Of a stretch of 64,000 nucleotides of DNA, positions 1-9,448 are shown in pieces (the stretch's first letter is position 1; every line of letters begins with the position of its first letter). The translations under genes were made by a program, and so were the position numbers. The DNA lies in the NCBI RefSeq assembly GCF_901709675.1, contig NC_051095.1, positions 2,851,956 to 2,915,955 on the forward strand, in the 5' to 3' direction. The notes beneath the pieces are model-generated. The model had not been told where the DNA came from. It was given only the letters and a program-made list of their open reading frames with translations, and searched no databases. Source of the stretch: Syngnathus acus. Taxonomy: Eukaryota; Chordata; Actinopteri; Syngnathiformes; Syngnathidae.

Positions 1-42
<42 letters not shown>
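1..42. repeat. (AT)n/(GT)n microsatellite
   Basis: The window opens in 13 AT units followed by 8 GT units; it may continue upstream. A compound dinucleotide repeat with no coding meaning. Confidence 0.95.
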
Positions 43-204
43 TTAGATTCCACTTTGCATTCATTGAGGGAGCCTATGGCAATGCGACTTGTTTTGTTGC
101 TTGTTTTTGATGAAGTAACTGCCCCCCCCCCCCACTGGTTTGCACTCCACTTTTGTCACAGACCAATCAATCCCCTCCTCTATCTTTAATAGGCCCCCAT
201 GTCA

Positions 205-226
205 TTCTCTGATTATAATCAGAGAA
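205..226. promoter_or_regulatory. 22-bp perfect palindrome with homeodomain-type core
   Basis: The 22 bases equal their own reverse complement; the centre reads GATTATAATC, that is two inverted TAATC/GATTA half-sites flanked by TTCTCT and AGAGAA arms. Palindromic TAAT arrangements can bind paired-type homeodomain dimers. The palindrome is directly visible; regulatory function is inference. Confidence 0.4.
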
Positions 227-1865
227 GGAATGGGTTCTGGGGCTAAATGAGGGATGGTGAGAGGTAATTAGCAGACTAATAACTCCAAGTCGTGACGCGG
301 CGAAAGAAAAGACAGATGGAGGGATTGGTGAACGAGTGGAAGATGGAGGGTCGATGAAAACGTCAGCCGCCGAAATCCCATTATCATTAAAAGGAGGATA
401 AACTATTTATGCTAATACACATTGTGAAATTAATATAGAAAAGAGACATTATTATATTCTTTCATGGATGACAAAATGCATAAGGATGCAAAAAAGTTAC
501 AAAAAAAGTACGATGACTCATGTCGCATCGCTTTAACCTTTTGTGTCGACTGGAAATCCCATATATTCTTTATCCTCTGCGTAGAATGACCCTCATTAGT
601 GCTGTAGTGATGTGACAAAAACAGATTCACTCACATCTCCATTTTAGTCCTTTAAATGAGGAAAATGGTTTTCCCCTCATTTTTAAACCCAGTTTTTGCC
701 GTGATGTGTTTATTAAGGTGGCAAACTGAGAGCCGTGCTGCATCCCCCGTCCGCCTGCCAAATAGGGAGCCAACTTCCCCCTGATAACTTTAATCAGCTC
801 CGCGAGGATGCCAAATAGTGAGCAACTCTGGCTCGGATGAGTCTGAGCTTGGGTGATTTTTGAGATGGACGCTTGTTGGTTTAAATTTGATAGTTCAATA
901 ACTTCTGTTCCTCTGCCGCCGACCTTTTGAGATCTTTGGGCAAAAAGAGAGAAACACTTGTGGCTTTGGTGAAAATGAAACCTCTCGGCTTCCGGCCTCA
1001 AGTGTAATGAATCTTCTCCAGCTCGACATCAGATTGGAATCTAAAAAAAAAAAAAAAAAACATTTCTCTTCATGTGCAACATCTTTTATAAACTTTTAAG
1101 GCAGCTGCCTTGATTTAAATTCTAAATCTGAACATTGTATATTTTCGTCTGAGCTGCCTCGCTTGCATCTTTTTATGCCGCGTTATGAATTATTCATCAA
1201 GGCCCTTTCTACGTCTTTGATGGCAGTCGGAGTGTCAGCCCGGCACTACCTTTCAATATTTCACCAAAGTTCTTTTGACTCGGCACGTTCCTTTCATTCC
1301 GAGTCGTATTTTTAACACTTTCTCAAGCTCGGGTGTGACTTGGAAGTGTCACCGCGTCTGTCGGGTATCCGTTCATTCACGAGGAATAAAGGCGGCCGGG
1401 CGCCTCGGTTCCGGGTCCTTGTTCTCGCTTTTGGCGCCGGCCGGTCGATCGATTGCACTCCAACTCACGTTTACGGCCTGACAATGCATTTAATATCCTT
1501 TACGGTGACGCCGACTGATTTACGGCGTCCGCTTTTGACGTGGTTTATTGGCCACCGACTGAAATGACGTGAATAGCACTCGGCTTATTCGGAAGCGTTC
1601 AGACGTGGTCTATTTGCTTCGGCGCTCGTAGATAAACGCCCGTACAAGATGTCTGACAGGTGCTCTCGCTTTGTGCGCCGCAAATTGCTTGCTTCGTTGC
1701 CCATTGTCCTCGGCCGGAAGACTTCTTTGTTATCGTTGCTTTGTCCTTCCGTGTGCCCGCACGACTTTCATTTGTCAGCGTGCTAAGCAGAGCAGGTCAA
1801 TCGGTGACGTAAATTCGACACTAATTTGACAAAAGTTGAATTGTCATTTAATTGGAATCTGCCGT

Positions 1866-2326
1866 GAGGAAGGGTTGTTATGTTTGAAGCATTTCTTTTT
1901 TTATTTAATCACAATACATATGTACTGAACAACAGAGTATGCGGTCTTGCTAGCTAACTGCTAGCTAGCATCTGCGCCCAATGAAAGGCCGCAAGCTCAC
2001 TAACGCATACATGCTAACGCTGCTACATTGCTAGCATGACTTATTCATGAAGGCTGTATTGGCAAAAACGAAATGTTATCCGTTTAATGTTGTAGATTTT
2101 GGCTAATGTTTGATTGTCAAGGTTATGGAATCTGTCGAGAAGAGACTTGTTGAGGAAGGCTTGTGATGTTTAAATCAGTGTTTTTGTTTTTCACCACAAA
2201 ACATATGCACTGAACGATAGCTAGCTAACTGCTAGCTAGCATCTCCACCCAATGAAACGCCACACACTTACTAACATATACATGCTAATGCTGCTACATT
2301 GCTAGCATGACAAATCATAAGCGCTG
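1866..2326. repeat. local tandem duplication (about 285-bp period), CTAGC-rich
   Basis: Two diverged copies are offset by 285 bp. Matching landmarks are GAGGAAGG at about 1866 and 2151, TGAAC at 1926 and 2211, GCTAGCTAACTGCTAGCTAG soon after each, and a GCTGCTACATTGCTAGCATG block near the end of each. Related blocks recur at 4296-4716. Confidence 0.85.
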
Positions 2327-2369
2327 GTTATAGATATATGTATATATAGATATATGATATATAAACATT

Positions 2370-2385
2370 CCACCAGGGGTCGCTG
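2370..2385 (+). promoter_or_regulatory. CTCF-like motif, forward orientation
   Basis: CCACCAGGGGTCGCTG matches the core consensus CCASYAGRKGGCRS with one mismatch (T for G at core position 11). It lies in the nlgn2 intron. The motif is seen; occupancy is inferred. Confidence 0.4.
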
Positions 2386-3241
2386 TTTCCGCGTTGAGTA
2401 TGTGCTGGTTTAGTCACGAATTTTACATTTTGTTTGTGATCGCTTGGTTTTCAGCAGGATTTATGACACTCTAGTTTTTTTGTTAATCAGAAGCAGCCCA
2501 GCCGTAAATGATCAGGCATCATTTATGCAAAGCAGATTAGGCTGACATGTGTGACTCATGTATTTGTTTTATTTGGACAGCCACACAAAAGCTGCTCGCT
2601 GTTCATGTGCTGGCATGGTTGGCAGATGAGATATATGTGCAACGGGGAAAGAGTTGTCACACTTTTTCAATAAAATGTGGCAAAAGGCACGAATGACACA
2701 AGCTGGACAAGCTCCAAGCTCAACAAAATGCAGCCAACTTTGAGCTGGTGGTGGAGGAGTTCCAAAATCTAGGCCAGCTCTGTTCCAAGTTTTGCAGTAT
2801 TTCACTAGGACGCCGCGCAATCGCTACGCTCGACTTTTAGTTACCGCACATGATCGCCGTTCTTCATTTATCCGGTGATGAAATCGGTTCAGGTGACGAT
2901 GCGGACGATCCACTTGGGAGCTGGAGCTCGCTGTATGTTCAGCTCACACACGTGTGAGGTCTGTTGGGAGCTGGCCTGCTTTCGCTTGCACATACGTTGT
3001 GCAGCTTGAGAAGACGTAAAAAAAACTTAAAAGGAAATCTATGGAGAGAAGATGGAAGCACGCAGCAGAGGAATGCGCCGTCGTTTTTATAATCCTGCCG
3101 TCTCTCTTTTAGCCTGAGAGATGCTTCCTTGTAAATGTGTGAGGGCTGAACGATTTTCCAAAATAATCCAATTGCGATTACGATTTAATATGAGATCTAT
3201 ATTTTTTCTCAAAGGTTCTCGTCCTATGTGTTTTTTTTAAC

Positions 3242-3242
3242 A

Positions 3243-3289
<47 letters not shown>

Positions 3290-3294
3290 AATAA
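3242..3294. repeat. (AAAT)n microsatellite
   Basis: About 13 uninterrupted ATAA/TAAA tetranucleotide units, ending in a short A-rich run. Confidence 0.95.
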
Positions 3295-4295
3295 AGAATT
3301 TATAGTAATGTTCTTTTCGGAGGAGGTAGTGAGGAAACGGACGCAGGTCGTCATCAGGGTTGCTTCAAGGTTCCAAGTGTTTGTTGTGACAAAAAAAAAA
3401 AAAACATTAAAACTGTTGGCGAACATCTGGTGAACGTTTGTTACCTTAAATGAATCTTGACATTAAAGTACGATAATCTTTATTTTTTTTAGAAGTTTGG
3501 TATAATAAATTGATGGTAGGTACAACCGAAATGGAGCGATGTCTAGGAACTTCAAAAAGATTTTCTTTTTTTAAATGTCCTGAAAAGTGGCCATTTTTGC
3601 AATACGAGGATTCCATCCAACACATTCTAATTTCAAGGGTCATCATTATAGATGTGTGCAGTGTGTGTGGTCAAAAGTGCAAATAGAGAACGGTTCAAGA
3701 GGCAAAAGTATATTTGCATGGCACACGAGGTCTGACCTTTGTGCCCGCTCTCTTGGAGTCAGATGAAACAGTGTTTCTCTGTCCGGCTCTCACAGACCAC
3801 CCACTATCCCCCTTTACCTCTCCACCCTGTCTCCTTTTTTTTTTTTTTCTCTCTTCTATCCGCAACCATTTTAAAGACTATTCACGCTACGCTTTCATCT
3901 CGGTCACTTTTGTCCGAGCGTCTTGTCAGATTAGGATGAATGTGCTCGGCGAAATGTGCTCGAGTGAACTTCTGCGGGTGTTCTCTCGTACCGTTTCCGC
4001 CGTCAATGCTTTGTTCAAAGGAAAATAAGATTGCGTCTCTTTATTGATGTTTCATTTTATGAACTCGGGGGATTGCAGCATTCCTCGTCTGAGTGCTAGA
4101 CCTTCACTGTATGGATTTAATGGGCGACCTTTTGCGGCTCACCTAATGAAGAGTAATTAACATCCATAAAGGGATGAATAGAACATATTTTCTTAATTAG
4201 TGGACTAATCAAAGATATTAAGTAGCGATTATCAAGGCAAATGTCAAAGTACAGCAGACAAACTTTGAGGACTGTTAGACATTAAATTTGTTTGA

Positions 4296-4716
4296 GCAAC
4301 AGAGTATGCGGCCTTGCTAGCTAACTACTAGCTAGCATGTCCGCCAAAAGAAACGCGACAAGCGCACAAAGATTGCTAGCATGACTTATTTATGGAAGCT
4401 TGATTGCCAAAAACCAATCTGTTTGATTTTGTATATTATGGAATGTGCAATCAATTAAAACATGCTGCTACATTGCTAGCATGACTTATTTATGGAAGCC
4501 ATATTGGCAAAAACAAATCAGTTAGCCCTACACAGACTTGTCTGTGATTTAGGGCTATATAAAAAATAAACTTGACAGTTTGATGTATATTTTGGAATGT
4601 ACAATCAATGAAAACATGCTAACGCTGCTACATTGCTAGCATGACTTATTTATAGAGGCCATATTGGCAAAAATGATTCTGTGTGTTGTATATTTTGGAA
4701 TGTACAATCAATTAAA
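4296..4716. repeat. cluster of three diverged TTGCTAGCATGACTTATT repeats
   Basis: The block TTGCTAGCATGACTTATT starts at 4373, 4473 and 4633, each followed by an ATTGGCAAAAA-like or similar segment and then a GGAATGTRCAATCAAT segment. The units are about 100 bp; the larger second spacing is explained by a short insertion at about 4524-4580. The same family occurs at 1866-2326. Confidence 0.85.
4519..4580. mobile_element. short hairpin insertion with L2/SINE-like tail, flanked by CAGTT duplications
   Basis: Relative to its sister repeats this unit carries an extra segment of roughly 55 bp bordered by CAGTT at 4519-4523 and 4576-4580. The insert begins with a hairpin, AGCCCTA-CACAGAC, loop TT, GTCTGTG, bulge ATT, TAGGGCT, followed by CTATATAAAAAATAAACTTG. 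That tail resembles the 3' ends of fish L2-related LINEs and SINEs. Family assignment is from memory and uncertain. Confidence 0.5.
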
Positions 4717-5249
4717 ACACCGTCATGAAGGAGAGGCTTTGTGATTCCTTCTTTTTAACTTTTGTTGCTAACCACAATTAAATAACTGGCAATAGTCTCC
4801 TTGGTGAGAGCCTTGCTACAAGCTTGAGTATTTGTGAACAAATGATTGACACATGCCCTGGGCCCTCTGTTTGAACTATTTTATAACAGCAATTGAAGTC
4901 AGGGCCAGACGATCTTGAGATAAAAGCTAGAATTTCCTCCCACTTTGTACCAACGTGGGCAGGTTGAAAAACAGACAATAAAGGGTTAGAACATTTTAGA
5001 TGACAGATAACGCGGTGAGAAGATGAGTTGAGGATTATTGAGTCCTTCCATGGGGACGGTGGTCGTGTTTGGGGTCCGAGTGAGTACGGCTGACCAATCG
5101 CGGCCTTACATTTACTTTTGTTCCGAGGGCAGGTTGTTCCACTTCTTGATGCTACGACCTAGCGCTACCGTTTCCACTCAACCATAGTTTTTGCCGATTT
5201 GACAAATTTGTGGGTTCTGACACCACGCCGCTTCGGTTTCTGTGTGCAG

Positions 5250-8200
5250 GTTTCCTCAGCACCGGCGACCAGTCGGCCAAAGGCAACTACGGCCTCCTGG
5301 ATCAGATTCAGGCACTGCGCTGGCTCAACGAGAACATCGGTCATTTTGGCGGCGACCCGGAGAGGATCACTATTTTTGGATCGGGAGCTGGAGCATCCTG
5401 CGTCAACCTCCTCATCCTCTCACACCACTCGGAGGGTAAAAGCGTCTTCCGAAACGTTTTGGACACTTCTAATTGAGAAACTAAATGGTCCGAGTTGCTC
5501 TGGAGTTGAGCGTTTGAAGCTAACCGCGTCAAATTTGAACTCAAAGCAGTGCTGACTTTTGATCCGGTCCGTGTGGCCCGTCCGTGGAGTGACGGGGGAC
5601 ATTAGCGCGCATTACCTGGCCCACGCTTCTCTTAATGGTCCGTTGCACTGAGCTTTTTCCCCTCCCCCCTCCATCCATCTCACCTCCTGCACGCCATTTA
5701 GCGGCTACACAAACACCCAGAGGCTTTTTGTGTTATAGCGAGAGGCCCGTGGAGGAATCTACTGTGTTCTGGAGTTACATCTGAGCGGTCGATGACCCGC
5801 GATCAAACACTCTTTTTCAGATTTTTCAGCTAACCGCCATTAAAATGTTAGCTTTTCTGTATGTTCGCAGCTAATGTTAGCGCCGTACTGATGAGCAGAA
5901 AGAGCTGTTGAGACATGTCAATGAAATCAGTTGTAATTTGTAATAATAATAATATGATACCACTGATTGCTTGACAAGACAGATGAACTGACAGTTTTTC
6001 CCCAACCCTAAATCAGCCAAGGCACATCATTTACATTTGAAAAATCTCATTGCACACCAACAACAAAAATGACAAAAATAATGAGGCCCGTTAGGTTGAA
6101 TACAAGGTAATTCTCTTAACTGTTATCTGCTACGGAAGATTACGGAAGAGGATTAGGGCCAGTGAAGAAAAAAAAAAAGGAGGGGTGACAGGATTCTGAC
6201 TTTTTTTCTCAGAATTCTGACTTTATTCTCAGAATTGACTTTAAAGTCAGAATTCTGAGAATAAAGTCAGAATTCTGACTTTAAAGTCAGAATTCCCACT
6301 TTCTGACTTTAAAGTCAGAATTCTGACTTTATTCTCAGAATTCAGATTCTGAAAATAAAGTCAGAATTCCCACCTTCTGACTTTAAAGTCAGAATTCTGA
6401 GAATAAAGTCAGAATTCTGAGAAAAAAGTCAGAATCCTGTCACCCCTCGTTTTTTTTCTTCACTGGCCCTAATCCTCTTCCGTAGAAGATAGAAAAAATA
6501 TTCATGGTAAAAAAAAAAAAAAACGGACTGGACGAAGAGAGGCCCCGCCCCTTTCAGCTGCAATCGTATGCTAACATGTATTAACCCATTGTCTCTTTTT
6601 GTGCCGCCCCTCTTTCCTTTAAAAACAAACAAACCAATGTCTTCTTCATTGTCATCACGTCATCGTCGCCATCGTCCTCGTCTCCATCATCAGCTCCTTT
6701 CGATGCTATGTGTGTGTTACCCCCCCAGTTTTCTCCGCCGGCGTTGCAGGTAAGGAGTTCCGTCAAGCATCGTGTTCCCAATGAATCGTGAGTCACCGGA
6801 GGGTCAATAAATGAGGCGTGTTTTCCAAAAGCAACCGTGGTTAAACTGGCAATTAAATAAAGGAGGGCGTCTCACAAAGAAGAACCGGTTTTAAAGAAAA
6901 GCTCCCGTCTGCTTCCATATTTCCCTCTCGGTGTACGGTAATTGATTTCTGAGGGAAAGGGGGCTCTGCAGCCGCGCTTAATAATTTAGCGGCCGGCACT
7001 CAGACGCGGCGAGGCGGCAAGATGAAGAAGAAGAAGAAAAAGAAGAGTGTTGGGGAAACGAACGATGCAGGCGGCCCCACTAACGAGCCGCTTGGGCAAT
7101 CCAAGCGACAGAACTCGCGTCGGACAGACTTAAGGAAGAAGAGGGAGAGCGACCGCCGCAGTCTTGACACTGCCTCTCCAAATCCTCTCGTTAGCATCGC
7201 TTACATTATGCCGCATGTGAAGCGCCATCTGGGAGAAGATTTGAAAATAAATGCAAATTGGCGGATAATTCTATTCAATGTGTCAGTGAAGTCGACAACA
7301 TTCAAGGTTTCTTTTTTTTTTTTTTTTTCTTCTTCCCAGGCCTTTTCCACAGGGCCATTGCCCAAAGTGGAACGGCCATCTCCAGCTGGTCCGTCAACTA
7401 CCAGCCCCTCAAGTACACTAAAATCTTGGCTCGCAAGGTGGGCTGCACCTACTCCGAGACGGCTGACCTGGTGGACTGCCTGAGGCGCAAGAACTTCAGG
7501 GAGCTGGTGGACCAGGACATCCAGCCGGCTCGCTACCACATCGCCTTCGGCCCCGTGGTGGACGGCGACGTGGTGCCAGACGATCCCGAGATCCTCATGC
7601 AGCAGGTAATGAAGATCATCTAGCCGTGACATGGCGTGGCGTGGATGATTTCCATTCCGCCCTCGACCTCTAGGGGGAGTTCCTCAACTACGACATGCTG
7701 ATTGGCGTCAATCAAGGCGAGGGGTTGAAGTTTGTCGACGACAGCGAGGACAACGACGGCATTTCGGCCGCGGCGTTCGACTACACCATCTCCAACTTTG
7801 TCGACAACCTCTACGGATACCCCGAGGGTAAGAAAAATTGAAATTAGGTGGGGAGAAGATGAGCGATTAAAGAGGTCCGGCATACGCGGGAGTTAGCCGA
7901 TCTTGAGGATTATCTTTCACCGTGGTAGGTCTCTGAAGCTCTTTTGAAGCTCTGCGGGTGCTAATAGCATCTGGACACCATCCGAGAGTGTGGCAGCTTC
8001 AAATCACAGCGCTGGCAGAACACTCCAAGCTTCCGTCAAACAAAGAAAGCCGTTTGGATGATGCGCTCGCGCTTTCAGAGACGATTGGCTTTGTCGATGA
8101 TCGCTCTGTTTTTTCTTTCTTCAGGAAAAGACATCCTGAGGGAGACCATTAAGTTCATGTACACAGACTGGGCGGACAGGGACAATGGCGACATGCGGCG

Positions 8201-9448
8201 CAAGACCTTGCTAGCGCTGTTTACGGACCACCAGTGGGTGGCGCCGGCTGTGGCCACCGCCAAGCTCCACGCCGAGTTCCAGTCGCCTGTTTACTTTTAC
8301 ACCTTCTACCACCACTGCCAGACCGAGACGCGGCCCGAGTGGGCCGACGCCGCCCACGGAGACGAGATACCGTATGTTTTCGGAGTGCCCATGATCGGTG
8401 CCACCGACTTGTTCCCGTGTAACTTCTCCAAGAACGATGTGATGCTCAGCGCCGTCGTCATGACCTACTGGACCAACTTCGCCAAGACCGGGTGAGCGTT
8501 GTTGCTTTTCAAATTCCGACAGAGTTGAACTCATCTTCGACGTCAATGTGTCGGTCGATTTACAAAAGCAAGATGTTCAGTGCCGTGACCTTGACGTTCT
8601 CTCGTTGGTCCTCCGCCAGGGATCCCAACTTGCCGGTCCCGCAAGACACCAAATTCATCCACACCAAGCCCAATCGCTTTGAAGAAGTCATCTGGACCAA
8701 GTTCAACTCCAAGGACAAGCAGTACCTCCACATCGGCTTGAAACCTCGCGTCAGAGACAACTACAGAGCCAACAAGGTGGCCTTCTGGTTGGAGTTAGTC
8801 CCGCATCTCCATAATCTGCACGATGAGCTCTTTTCAACCACCACTCGCTCACCCCCCGGCCCGGGCCCAGGCACCCCCAGAACCAGAACTACGGGCCCGC
8901 GCACCACCCACCGCCCTTACCCTACCTTCTCGTACGACCCGGAGCCCGACAGTTCTGAGCGTCCGCCCCCGGTGCTCTTCCCCGGCGACACCCGCGACTA
9001 CTCCACGGAGTTGAGCGTGACGGTAGCGGTGGGAGCGTCCCTCCTCTTCCTCAACATCCTGGCCTTCGCCGCCCTCTACTACAAGCGCGACAAGCGGCAC
9101 GAGATGCGACGCCACCGGCTCTCCCCCCAGCGGGGCGGTCCCGCCAACGACCTGGCTCACAGCCAGGAGGAGGAGATCATGTCCCTGCAGATGAAGCATT
9201 CCGAGCACGACGCTCACCACGACATGGAACCCCTGCGGCCCCACGACATCCTGCGGCCCGCCTGCCCGCCCGACTACACGCTGGCGCTGCGCCGGGCTCC
9301 GGACGACGTGCCTCTGATGACCCCCAACACCATCACCATGATCCCCAGCACCATCACGAGCATGCAGCCCCTTCACGCCTTCAACACCTTCCCCACCACA
9401 GGTCATAACAACACTCTGCCCCACCCCCACTCCACCACCAGGGTATAG
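5250..9448 (+). CDS. nlgn2: neuroligin-2, 3' part (5 coding exons)
   Basis: Postsynaptic type I membrane adhesion protein of inhibitory synapses that binds presynaptic neurexins outside and gephyrin/collybistin and PDZ scaffolds inside. Exons: 5250-5435, 7340-7605, 7674-7827, 8125-8491, 8620-9448; phases are compatible throughout, giving 600 residues. About 250 N-terminal residues lie upstream of the window. The cholinesterase-like domain carries FGSGAGASC, where Gly replaces the esterase nucleophile Ser, as in all neuroligins. It ends around [11 protein letters not shown]; a Pro/Thr-rich stalk follows, then a transmembrane helix (bases about 9011-9082). The cytoplasmic tail contains [17 protein letters not shown] (about 9266-9313; gephyrin-binding tyrosine region) and the PDZ ligand TTRV at the end. 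The tail wording ([29 protein letters not shown]) fits NLGN2 better than NLGN1 or NLGN3. Teleosts have nlgn2a and nlgn2b; I cannot tell which this is. Confidence 0.96.
5436..7339 (+). other. nlgn2: nlgn2 intron at the splice-site-B position
   Basis: This intron separates the codons for HHSEG and LFHRA, where NLGN1 can insert the alternative B exon. I see no small exon encoding such an insert. It contains a 344-bp foldback element (6141-6484) and otherwise unremarkable T-rich and purine-rich sequence with a strong polypyrimidine tract before 7340. Confidence 0.75.
6141..6484. mobile_element. 344-bp foldback/MITE-like element with long terminal inverted repeats
   Basis: The outer arms are inverted copies: TACGGAAGAGGATTAGGGCC then AGTGAAGAAAA at the left, and the reverse complement ending at 6484 on the right; both continue inward through GGGGTGACAGGATTCTGAC. 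The interior is built from repeated, alternately inverted GTCAGAATTCTGA and ACTTTAAAGTC modules, themselves palindromic, so the whole element can fold on itself. GAAGAT occurs immediately outside each end (6135-6140 and 6485-6490), a candidate 6-bp target-site duplication. There is no open frame. Superfamily unassigned. Confidence 0.75.

Larger units (their letters stand above)
1..5249 (+). other. nlgn2: nlgn2 intron (partial, 5' side beyond window)
   Basis: No exon-like open frame resembling the neuroligin N-terminal half was found here. The next exon starts at 5250 in the middle of the cholinesterase-like domain with a split Gly codon, so this stretch is most simply the 3' part of an nlgn2 intron. 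It holds an AT/GT microsatellite, a 22-bp perfect palindrome, a family of local CTAGC-rich repeats, an (AAAT)n tract and a CTCF-like motif, listed separately. The intron assignment is inferred from the downstream exon; an unrelated small gene inside it cannot be fully excluded. Confidence 0.7.
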
